From the NCBI GenBank assembly GCA_022565015.1, contig JADFKI010000255.1, positions 1 to 5,272 on the forward strand: a DNA stretch of 5,272 nucleotides. Reading direction: 5' to 3'. Position numbers and translations under genes: made by a program. The notes below the pieces were generated by a model. That model did no database searches. It saw only the letters and a list, made by a program, of their open reading frames with translations, and was not told the DNA's origin. Origin of the DNA: Chloroflexota bacterium. Lineage in GTDB: Bacteria > Chloroflexota > Dehalococcoidia > Lucifugimonadales > JADFKI01. Of the stretch, positions 1 through 4,706 are shown one piece after another; positions within the stretch are counted from its first letter, which is position 1; each line of letters begins with the position of its first letter.

Positions 1-113
1 GCCAAGCCATTGACCGATTCACCGATGCCCGCAACGAGCATCCAATACCCTTTGAGTGGACCAAGACCGTAGTGCATCCCGGCGGCCTCAAACAACGTTA
101 CGCTGATTTATGA
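1..113 (+). CDS. IS630-family transposase, C-terminal end only (5' part outside window)
   Basis: The frame enters from the window's left edge with whole codons from base 3, runs 36 codons and stops at TGA 111-113. It reads ...AIDRFTDARNEHPIPFEWTK... and ends ...QRYADL. The pattern of a helix, then N-E-H-P, then PF-W-T-K, then a short basic tail is how many IS630/Tc1-mariner DDE transposases end, where the same region reads like 'YNEHPKPFxWT'. The catalytic DDE residues would lie upstream and cannot be seen. The enzyme would cut and join the ends of its insertion sequence at a TA target. A stop this close to foreign coding sequence suggests the element's right end lies within roughly the next ten bases, but no terminal inverted repeat can be confirmed because the left end is absent. 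Whether the upstream part is intact is unknown. The family call rests on this short tail only. Confidence 0.6.
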   Translation, partial: QAIDRFTDARNEHPIPFEWTKTVVHPGGLKQRYADL

Positions 114-119
114 TGGTAG

Positions 120-719
120 GTACTAGAACGGATAAAGGGTTCACGTGAACCCGCAGCTCTGATTACAGGGGACAGCGGTTTCAAGGAGAGCAAAGGGACA
201 GTCGAACTCCATTCAGACCTCAAGGTCGATCTCAAAAATGCCGGAATGAATGAAGATTCTGTAGTCCTATATGATTCATTCTCAGATTTTGCAGAACGGT
301 TTTTACTTCCTAAGTTGAATGCTCTCGAGGAAGTCAGATCCCAACTCGAAAGCGGAAAAATCGACCTTATGTCGATTGCTTCATCTGACGTTGACGTCGC
401 GCTCAATGAATATGCCCTGTCTACGGAACTCGACCCCCATGACTTTGGTGTCCCTGATGCCTTCTATGTGGAACCAGATGTCGTTGAGGATATTGGTATT
501 TACGAGATCAGTGGTGCTACCGCCCTTCCTGGTGGAGACATCTTTGTCGAATCTACCTGGAGCGGCCAATTGTCTGTTATCGCCCATCTTCCCGGATATC
601 AGACAGAGTATTCAGAACGTAGAATTGAAGCAACTATTCATCTGGTTCTTGACTGGGAAACGTTTGAGAATAAAGGTCTTGATGTTGTCAGCATAGAAAT
701 CCAGGAACCCTTGTATTAG
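120..719 (+). pseudogene. 5'-truncated PIN-like (DUF4935-type) nuclease remnant with C-terminal extension
   Basis: An open frame runs from codon 120 (after TAG 117-119) to TAG 717-719, 199 codons. The first ATG is at 246; it has no Shine-Dalgarno sequence and would give a 157-aa protein, the likely automatic annotation. Upstream codons 120-245 read like real protein: residues 15-21 are ITGDSGF, the strand-plus-Asp signature seen late in PIN domains (T-x-D-x-x-F). A histidine-containing 'LHSDLKVDL' segment and 'VVLYDSFSDFAERF' follow, an order typical of DUF4935/PIN_16 proteins. The last ~110 residues form an acidic, strand-rich tail (for example IFVESTWSGQLSVIAHLPGY) that I cannot assign. PIN domains are metal-dependent RNases that need acidic residues from the N-terminal half, which is missing here, so the remnant should be inactive. 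It is AT-richer than the genes to its right. It directly follows the transposase end, so insertion or deletion by the IS is the simplest cause. Truncation is well supported; the PIN assignment is moderate. Confidence 0.55.
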
Positions 720-802
720 CAATGTCGGCAAAAGACGTTTAGTGGACAATGAAAGTGGTCTCTAGAAATGACCAACAGCCCCATCGTTATGCGGTAAAGC
801 GG

Positions 803-878
803 TGGCGCGCCTGAAGGGATTCGAACCCCCAACCCTCGGTTCCGAAGACCGATGCTCTGTCCATTGAGCTACAGGCGC
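803..878 (-). tRNA. tRNA-Arg (anticodon TCG)
   Basis: Read on the minus strand, this folds as a full cloverleaf of 76 nt. The 7-bp acceptor stem is GCGCCTG/CAGGCGC and the D arm is GCTC/GAGC. The anticodon stem TCGGT/ACCGA closes the loop CTTCGGA with anticodon TCG, which reads the Arg codon CGA. The T arm is GGGGG-TTCGAAT-CCCTT with two G-T pairs. The discriminator is G and CCA is encoded (803-805 on the plus strand read TGG). The 3' end points toward the AT-rich IS/PIN island. It may be the last unit of the minus-strand run of genes, but a possible own promoter lies just upstream. Confidence 0.95.
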
Positions 879-898
879 GTTTTCTTTGCTACGACTTG

Positions 899-927
899 TT
901 ATGACCTTGATGGAGACCCGTTTTCAC
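899..927 (-). promoter_or_regulatory. Possible promoter for tRNA-Arg
   Basis: On the minus strand a -35-like GTGAAA (922-927) and a -10-like CATAAC (899-904) are 17 bases apart, each matching 4 of 6 consensus positions. Transcription would start around 892, about 14 bases before the tRNA. Position and spacing are right but the hexamers are weak. Confidence 0.35.
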
Positions 928-975
928 AGCTAAAACAGGGTAGGTCCCCGATAGAGATGCGACGCTAATTCACCG

Positions 976-1067
976 GCGCTATATTAACGCGATTTCTTCC
1001 GATACGCCTTAGAGTGGTTCATTGGAAGAGAGGCATCCATAGGCACCAACGCTATGTTAGCGCGATT
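976..1067. repeat. Two imperfect direct repeats, each a small palindrome
   Basis: A 19-base unit at 976-994 (GCGCTATATTAACGCGATT) recurs at 1049-1067 (ACGCTATGTTAGCGCGATT) with 16 of 19 identical and the starts 73 bases apart. Each copy is internally palindromic: the second has perfect CGCTA/TAGCG arms around a 3-base loop, and the first has the same arms with one C-A mismatch. Further partial copies occur at 962-967 (ACGCTA) and 1076-1084 (AACGCTATG, overlapping the hydrolase stop codon). The unit fills much of the 200-base gap between the hydrolase and tRNA-Arg. It could be an intergenic repeat family, a protein site or an RNA structure. Confidence 0.55.
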
Positions 1068-1073
1068 CGGTGC
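1043..1073. other. Stable hairpin just downstream of the MBL hydrolase gene
   Basis: GCACC (1043-1047), AA and CGCTA (1050-1054) pair with TAGCG (1058-1062), TT (1066-1067) and GGTGC (1069-1073). This gives 12 base pairs with small bulges around the loop TGT. It starts 7 bases past the hydrolase stop codon on its transcribed strand. There is no T-run after it in that direction, so it is not a canonical intrinsic terminator. It could protect the mRNA 3' end or pause transcription. Confidence 0.45.
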
Positions 1074-1079
1074 GAAACG

Positions 1080-2228
1080 CTATGAGGTCAGCTCGTGTAT
1101 GAGCTGCTTGTAATTCTCGCTCCCCGTGGAGTGAATGCCCCGGTCGTCCGCCAGCCGGATATCCCCGATGTCCTCCAGCAGCTCGATGTGAGCCACGACC
1201 TCAGACATTGCGGCGTAAAGGTTTCCGCCTATCAGCTTTCGTCTGGCGAAAAACCCGCGGGTCAGGGCCTCGAGAGAGGTCCCGTCGCGCCCGACCCTGT
1301 TAACAATGCGGCCCAACCTGCGGCCGTGGTGCCGAATGATCTCAGATGCCCTGCTCACGGTCTGGAAGTTATATCTGCCTTTATTGAATAGGCGGTGCGC
1401 CGGAAGCACGGCCATCTCCCGGCCAAGGTCCGCCACATTCTTGAGCGATTTCAGATAGGTGTTCAGTCCGTAGAATGAGTCTTCGTCGCGGTACGCTTCG
1501 GGTAGTCTGTCCTTGATGTCATCAGAATAGTGGGCCTTGGTGGTGGGATGGGGCGTAATCTCGGGCAGCACATGGTCTCCGGTGAAGACGGCGCCGTCCA
1601 GCGTCGCGCATATCTCGTCGGGAGAGTGTCCCGGAGTGTGCATGAACCGGAGCCCTCCCAGGCTATCCCCGTCCTGAATATTGCCTTTGACTTCGTAGCC
1701 TTTCCGCTTGCCGATGTAGTGCTCGTGGCGGGTCCTGTACTCGGAGTGTCGAGGGCCGGCCGAATCGTGGCTCTGGGTGTTCTCCCCAGTAACCCTGCGC
1801 ATCTCCTGTTGAATGGGGGAAACTGCCTTTCGCTGGATGTCCCACGGATTATAGGGCAATAGGTGGGAATAGATCTCGTGGGCCCAGATCTCCGCGTCGG
1901 CCTCCTGGGCAAGCTCGCCCGCCGCTCCGTCATGATCGACGTGGCCGTGGGTTATGACGACGCGCTCGATGTCGCTAACCGTGAAACCCGCCTGCGCGAT
2001 TCCATCTTCCAGGGCGGCGTAGGAGCCGGTGGAGCCGGCGTCTATGAGCGTCAGGCCCTCGTTCTCGAACAGGTACGTCCAGGTCGGGCCCGTCCGAGAC
2101 GGCCAGTCCTGGGGCACGGCGATGGCGTGGATGACCGTTCCGCCGTCGGTCGTCAGCTTCACGACCATACTATTGCCTTCGGAGTCGCCTCGACGCAGCT
2201 CGACTACGTCTTTAAATATCTGAGACAC
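1080..2228 (-). CDS. MBL-fold metallo-hydrolase with C-terminal winged-helix domain
   Basis: A 382-aa zinc hydrolase, probably cytoplasmic with no signal peptide. From the chosen start: Asp63 in LIDAG; the metal site H94-x-H96-x-D98-H99 in THGHVDHDG; His201 in TPGHSPD; Asp218 in FTGDHVLP; and His278 in LPAHR. This is the complete two-zinc ligand set of the metallo-beta-lactamase fold. Residues ~125-185 are a charged, His-rich insertion between ligands. From ~290 a helical tail (LTRGFF...AMSEVVAHIELLEDIGDIRL) resembles the winged-helix domain of LACTB2-like members. The substrate cannot be told from sequence; thioester, lactone and phosphodiester hydrolases share these motifs. The frame stays open up to 2366 inside tRNA-His, but those first residues (MVSVAKRLRRQ...) are translated tRNA. 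I chose GTG 2226-2228 because GGAGGG (2236-2241) sits 7 bases before it; ATG at 2168 is a weaker alternative. No separate promoter is visible between this gene and tRNA-His. Confidence 0.9.
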   Translation of the reverse strand: MSQIFKDVVELRRGDSEGNSMVVKLTTDGGTVIHAIAVPQDWPSRTGPTWTYLFENEGLTLIDAGSTGSYAALEDGIAQAGFTVSDIERVVITHGHVDHDGAAGELAQEADAEIWAHEIYSHLLPYNPWDIQRKAVSPIQQEMRRVTGENTQSHDSAGPRHSEYRTRHEHYIGKRKGYEVKGNIQDGDSLGGLRFMHTPGHSPDEICATLDGAVFTGDHVLPEITPHPTTKAHYSDDIKDRLPEAYRDEDSFYGLNTYLKSLKNVADLGREMAVLPAHRLFNKGRYNFQTVSRASEIIRHHGRRLGRIVNRVGRDGTSLEALTRGFFARRKLIGGNLYAAMSEVVAHIELLEDIGDIRLADDRGIHSTGSENYKQLIHELTS

Positions 2229-2235
2229 TAAGGTT

Positions 2236-2241
2236 CCCTCC
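2236..2241 (-). promoter_or_regulatory. Ribosome binding site that sets the MBL hydrolase start
   Basis: On the minus strand GGAGGG lies 7 bases before GTG at 2228. It is the only strong Shine-Dalgarno match upstream of the zinc-binding domain. It argues against starts at 2366 or 2282, whose leaders would lie in or before the tRNA. Confidence 0.75.
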
Positions 2242-2287
2242 AATGAAACGGGCGTGCGAACGCAAAGAGGAGTCCTTTGCATGAAAA

Positions 2288-2364
2288 TGGGGTGAGCGAA
2301 GGGATTTGAACCCTCGATCTCCAGGGCCACAACCTGGCGCCTTAACCGCTTGGCCACGCTCACC
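2288..2364 (-). tRNA. tRNA-His (anticodon GTG)
   Basis: The minus strand folds as a complete cloverleaf of 77 nt, including the histidine-specific extra G-1 (2364) opposite discriminator C73 (2291). The acceptor stem is GTGAGCG/CGCTCAC and the anticodon stem CCAGG/CCTGG closes the loop TTGTGGC with anticodon GTG. The T loop is TTCAAAT. CCA is encoded (2288-2290 read TGG on plus). The G-1:C73 pair is the known identity element for histidyl-tRNA synthetase and confirms the assignment. The hydrolase start codon is 59 bases beyond its 3' end. Confidence 0.96.
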
Positions 2365-2375
2365 ACACACGACGA

Positions 2376-2405
2376 ATTCTAGCATCGCGCCGCGGCGCCG
2401 GTCAA
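2376..2405 (-). promoter_or_regulatory. Strong sigma70-type promoter for tRNA-His
   Basis: On the minus strand TTGACC (2400-2405) and TAGAAT (2376-2381) each match 5 of 6 consensus positions and are separated by an 18-base GC-rich spacer. The -10 box ends 11 bases before the tRNA 5' end, so transcription starts almost at the tRNA. It probably also drives the hydrolase gene behind it. Confidence 0.8.
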
Positions 2406-2465
2406 CATCACACCGGACGGACGCCGATTCACAATGAGGAGATGATTCGAATTCCGATGCCGAGC

Positions 2466-2798
2466 TTACGCCGACCGAGGCTCCAGCATTCGAGCCGCAT
2501 CACTTCTCGGAGTGTCCTTCGCGGTCAACGCCTCCAGGACATCTTCAACCATCACGTCCTGTTTCGTGTGGTGGCGTAATGGAAGTGTTGGATCCACGCG
2601 ATACACGTTCCTACGCCCCGCCTTGCGGCGTTCGATATACCCCTCCTGCTCCAGGTCGGAGATAATCTTATGAGTGGTCCGCTCCGTAACACCAATATAA
2701 TTGGCTATCTCACGGGCGGTACTCCGGGAGTTGTGGAATATGTAACTCAGGACCAAGCCGTGATTCGTGATGAAGGTCCATCCAGTCGTAATAGTCAT
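2466..2798 (-). CDS. Small winged helix-turn-helix transcriptional regulator (MarR/ArsR-like)
   Basis: A 110-aa DNA-binding protein. The N-terminus has the WTFITNHGLVLSYI helix (7-20) typical of a family of short regulators that begin 'WTFLTNHALVL'. The helix-turn-helix follows: STAREIANYIG (26-36), turn, and recognition helix TERTTHKIISDLEQEGY (38-54). A basic wing follows, IERRKAGRRNVYRV (55-68), and then the 'P-LPLRH' segment (70-76) that also ends the winged domain in relatives. The last ~30 residues are helical and probably help dimerise. No ligand-binding domain or metal-binding cysteines are visible, so the signal is unknown. The Shine-Dalgarno region is only a G-run (GGGGG) about 9 bases before ATG 2798, and the leader from the predicted promoter is short. 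The gene lies between pepA and tRNA-His on the same strand. A palindrome over its own -10 box suggests self-repression. Confidence 0.85.
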   Translation of the reverse strand: MTITTGWTFITNHGLVLSYIFHNSRSTAREIANYIGVTERTTHKIISDLEQEGYIERRKAGRRNVYRVDPTLPLRHHTKQDVMVEDVLEALTAKDTPRSDAARMLEPRSA

Positions 2799-2826
2799 GA
2801 CAATGGGCCCCCACTGGAAATTTCAA

Positions 2827-2842
2827 GCATACTAACATATGC
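2827..2842. promoter_or_regulatory. Candidate operator over the regulator's -10 box
   Basis: GCATA (2827-2831) and TATGC (2838-2842) form a perfect 5-bp inverted repeat around CTAACA. It covers the predicted -10 element, where a bound dimeric winged-helix protein would block RNA polymerase. The short arms make chance occurrence possible. Confidence 0.35.
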
Positions 2843-2857
2843 GACCGCGTGAATCAA
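2829..2857 (-). promoter_or_regulatory. Probable promoter of the winged-helix regulator gene
   Basis: On the minus strand TTGATT (2852-2857) and TAGTAT (2829-2834) are 17 bases apart, each 4 of 6 to consensus. Transcription would start near 2822, leaving a leader of about 24 bases before the ATG at 2798. Confidence 0.5.
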
Positions 2858-2921
2858 TTTATCAGGACAAAGTTGGTCATGATTAGGTCTGGAAAGGCCT
2901 ATCGCGCGATGGACATCAAAG

Positions 2922-4424
2922 TTACGTCTTCGCTAGCTGCTTGGCCAGATTGACCAGGGTCCGGACCGGAACGCCGGTGGCGCCCTTAATGTTATATCCT
3001 TTTACGGCGCTGGAACGGGCGGTACCCGCAATATCGAGATGCACCCATGAAGCGCCGTCGTTGAACTCGCCGATTATAAGGGCGCCCGTGATGGAACCTG
3101 CGCCGCGACCTCCAGTGTTCTTGATGTCGGCGATGTCGCTCTTGTACTGGTCTTTGTAATCGTCGTAGGTCGGCAATTGCCACATCCGCTCCCCGACCTC
3201 ATTTCCGGCGGCGACCACGGCGTCGGTAAAATCCTGGTCGTTTCCAAAGGCCCCAATGCACTTGTCTCCAAGGGCAACTACAACGGCCCCGGTGAGCGTA
3301 GCGACGTCCACGATTCTTTTGATGCCGATGGAGCAGGCGTATGCGACGGCATCGGCCAGGACCAGCCTGCCTTCGGCGTCCGTATTATCGATTTCAATCG
3401 TCTTGCCGTTCATGGCCCTGACGACGTCGCCGGGACGCTGAGCCCGACCGCCCGGCATGTTCTCAGTCGCCGGGACAATGGCCGTGATGTTGATCTTCGG
3501 CTTGAGCTGCCCGATGGCTTTCATGGCCGCGATTACCGAGGCCCCGCCGGCCATATCGCCCTTCATCGTGGACATGCCGGCGGCGCCCTTGATATCCAGC
3601 CCACCGCTGTCGAAGGTTATGCCCTTGCCAAGGATGCCCAGCGTGTTCTCCGGATTACCGGGGTCTCCGGCGTACTTGAGAATGATAAACTTGGGCGGCT
3701 CTTCGCTTCCCTGTGCCACGCCTAACAGGGCGCCCATACCAAGCTCAGCCATCTGGGGCTTGTCCAACACCTCAAGCTCCATTCCGCCCTCGTTGGCGAC
3801 CTGAAGCGCCCTCTCGGACATCTCCGAGGGCGTCATGGCGTTTGCGGGCTCATTTGCCATGTCCCGACAGAAGTTCACGGCATCCCCTATGGCTCGACCT
3901 TCTGCGACGCCGGCCTCCAGGTCCGACAGCATGTCGGCGTTCGCCTCGACGATCGTCAATTCCGCGATGTCGGTGCCGCCGTCATTGGACTTGTAGTTGT
4001 CGAAGCGATAGAGGCCGAGGATCGTCCCTTCGGCAACGCTTTGCGCGGCTCCTCTTACGTCGAGCCCGCCTGCGCCGGCGCCGTGGACGATAGTCGCCAC
4101 GGTCTGAACGCCCGCGCGTCTCAGCCGCCGGCAGCTCTCTGCGGCGACGGCCCTGACCCTGTCCAGGTCGAAGTCCTTTTCCTTACCAAGACCCGCAACG
4201 AGAACCCTGCCCGGCGCCATCTTGTCCAGCGTATGAATCAGCGTCATCTCTCCCCGCTTGCCCTTTATCTCTCCCTCTTCGATCAGCTTCGTTATCGCTC
4301 CGTCCAGCGCGCGGTCCGCCGCACCAGTTGCGCCTCCAGGCGAGGTTACGCCTTCAAAGAGGTTGACGACGATTGCGCCCACGCTCTGCTGAGTTATGTC
4401 GCCCGAGAGTACTTTGATCTCCAT
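2922..4424 (-). CDS. pepA: Leucyl aminopeptidase (cytosol aminopeptidase, peptidase family M17)
   Basis: A complete 500-aa enzyme that removes N-terminal amino acids from peptides in the cytoplasm; family members are usually hexamers with two metal ions per active site. Residues 1-~165 are the N-terminal macro-like domain and ~175-500 the catalytic domain. The metal ligands are all present: Lys267 in GKGITFDSGG, Asp272, Asp290 in MKGDMAGG, and Asp349 and Glu351 in the NTDAEGRL signature. Catalytic Lys279 and Arg353 are also present, so it should be active. Length is normal for the family. The ATG at 4424 is supported by GAGGAG 5 bases upstream. The gene is divergent from the aminotransferase and has a ~100-base leader with two possible hairpins. 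E. coli PepA also binds DNA through its N-terminal domain, but nothing here shows that this protein does. Confidence 0.96.
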   Translation of the reverse strand: MEIKVLSGDITQQSVGAIVVNLFEGVTSPGGATGAADRALDGAITKLIEEGEIKGKRGEMTLIHTLDKMAPGRVLVAGLGKEKDFDLDRVRAVAAESCRRLRRAGVQTVATIVHGAGAGGLDVRGAAQSVAEGTILGLYRFDNYKSNDGGTDIAELTIVEANADMLSDLEAGVAEGRAIGDAVNFCRDMANEPANAMTPSEMSERALQVANEGGMELEVLDKPQMAELGMGALLGVAQGSEEPPKFIILKYAGDPGNPENTLGILGKGITFDSGGLDIKGAAGMSTMKGDMAGGASVIAAMKAIGQLKPKINITAIVPATENMPGGRAQRPGDVVRAMNGKTIEIDNTDAEGRLVLADAVAYACSIGIKRIVDVATLTGAVVVALGDKCIGAFGNDQDFTDAVVAAGNEVGERMWQLPTYDDYKDQYKSDIADIKNTGGRGAGSITGALIIGEFNDGASWVHLDIAGTARSSAVKGYNIKGATGVPVRTLVNLAKQLAKT

Positions 4425-4440
4425 GAGTGCTCCTCTGCCC

Positions 4441-4463
4441 GCCTCAGGCGAGTGATATGAGGC
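4441..4463. other. Inverted repeat just upstream of the pepA ribosome binding site
   Basis: GCCTCA (4441-4446) and TGAGGC (4458-4463) are perfect 6-bp arms around an 11-base spacer. In the pepA mRNA this hairpin would end 5 bases before the GAGGAG Shine-Dalgarno. It could affect translation or be a protein site. Confidence 0.4.
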
Positions 4464-4483
4464 AATTCAATAGATTTTCTTCG

Positions 4484-4498
4484 GCCGGCAAGACCGGC
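4484..4498. other. GC-rich hairpin in the pepA leader
   Basis: GCCGG (4484-4488) and CCGGC (4494-4498) form a perfect 5-bp stem around the loop CAAGA. It lies midway between the predicted pepA transcription start and the second leader hairpin. No T-run follows on either strand, so it is not a standard terminator. Confidence 0.4.
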
Positions 4499-4531
4499 AT
4501 ATAAGTTTCAGATATGTCTAATACGGCGCTC

Positions 4532-4561
4532 ATTATAGTTTAGAAAGAGCCGCTTTCGCCA
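4532..4561 (-). promoter_or_regulatory. Promoter of pepA
   Basis: The minus strand carries a perfect TATAAT (4532-4537). The best -35 at 18 bases is TGGCGA (4556-4561), only 3 of 6 to consensus. The predicted start near 4525 gives a leader of about 100 bases. A poor -35 next to a perfect -10 fits a promoter helped or controlled by a bound protein. Confidence 0.55.
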
Positions 4562-4574
4562 GCCTTGGGGCTCT
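4546..4574. promoter_or_regulatory. Inverted repeat between the two divergent promoters
   Basis: AGAGCC (4546-4551) and GGCTCT (4569-4574) are perfect 6-bp arms spaced 17 bases, so their centres are about 23 bp or two helical turns apart. The repeat's centre (4560) is within 3 bases of the midpoint between the two -10 boxes (4557) and it covers both weak -35 regions. This geometry suits one dimeric regulator acting on both genes. The regulator is not identified. Confidence 0.4.
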
Positions 4575-4582
4575 GGTATAAT
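4574..4582 (+). promoter_or_regulatory. Extended -10 promoter of the class III aminotransferase gene
   Basis: TGGTATAAT combines a perfect -10 hexamer (4577-4582) with the TG extension (4574-4575), which can work without a good -35; none is seen upstream. The predicted start near 4589 gives a leader of about 118 bases, in which I see no recognisable riboswitch. Confidence 0.6.
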
Positions 4583-4706
4583 CGCGGCCACGAAAACGCA
4601 GTTTTACGCCAAGATTTCGGCACGAATAGAGTAGGCGGACGTCTGAAATTATTGAGTCGTCGGAGACAGAGTAGCTGGTCGGCTGGAGCTTATTAGGAGG
4701 ACAGAA

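Noticed and set aside
756..774. TGGTC/GACCA hairpin between the PIN remnant and tRNA-Arg, as a terminator for either
   Set aside because: Only 5 bp with a 9-base loop and no T-run on either strand.
1530..1862. Plus-strand open frames opposite the hydrolase, pepA and regulator genes (for example 1530-1862, 3177-3725, 2670-2852)
   Set aside because: They are antisense to genes with complete catalytic or DNA-binding motifs, have odd composition, and resemble no protein family.
2262..2280. GCAAAG/CTTTGC hairpin between tRNA-His and the hydrolase, as a tRNA terminator
   Set aside because: 6-bp AT-containing stem, 7-base loop and no T-run after it in the direction of transcription; at most part of the tRNA trailer.
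2885..2910. Stem AGGTCT-GGAA-AGGCCT next to the palindrome ATCGCGCGAT downstream of pepA, as a pepA terminator
   Set aside because: On pepA's strand the first stem has a C-A mismatch and no T-run follows, so termination is not supported.
4590..4706. Aminotransferase 5' leader of about 118 bases, as a riboswitch
   Set aside because: No recognisable aptamer core, terminator or anti-terminator pairing was seen.
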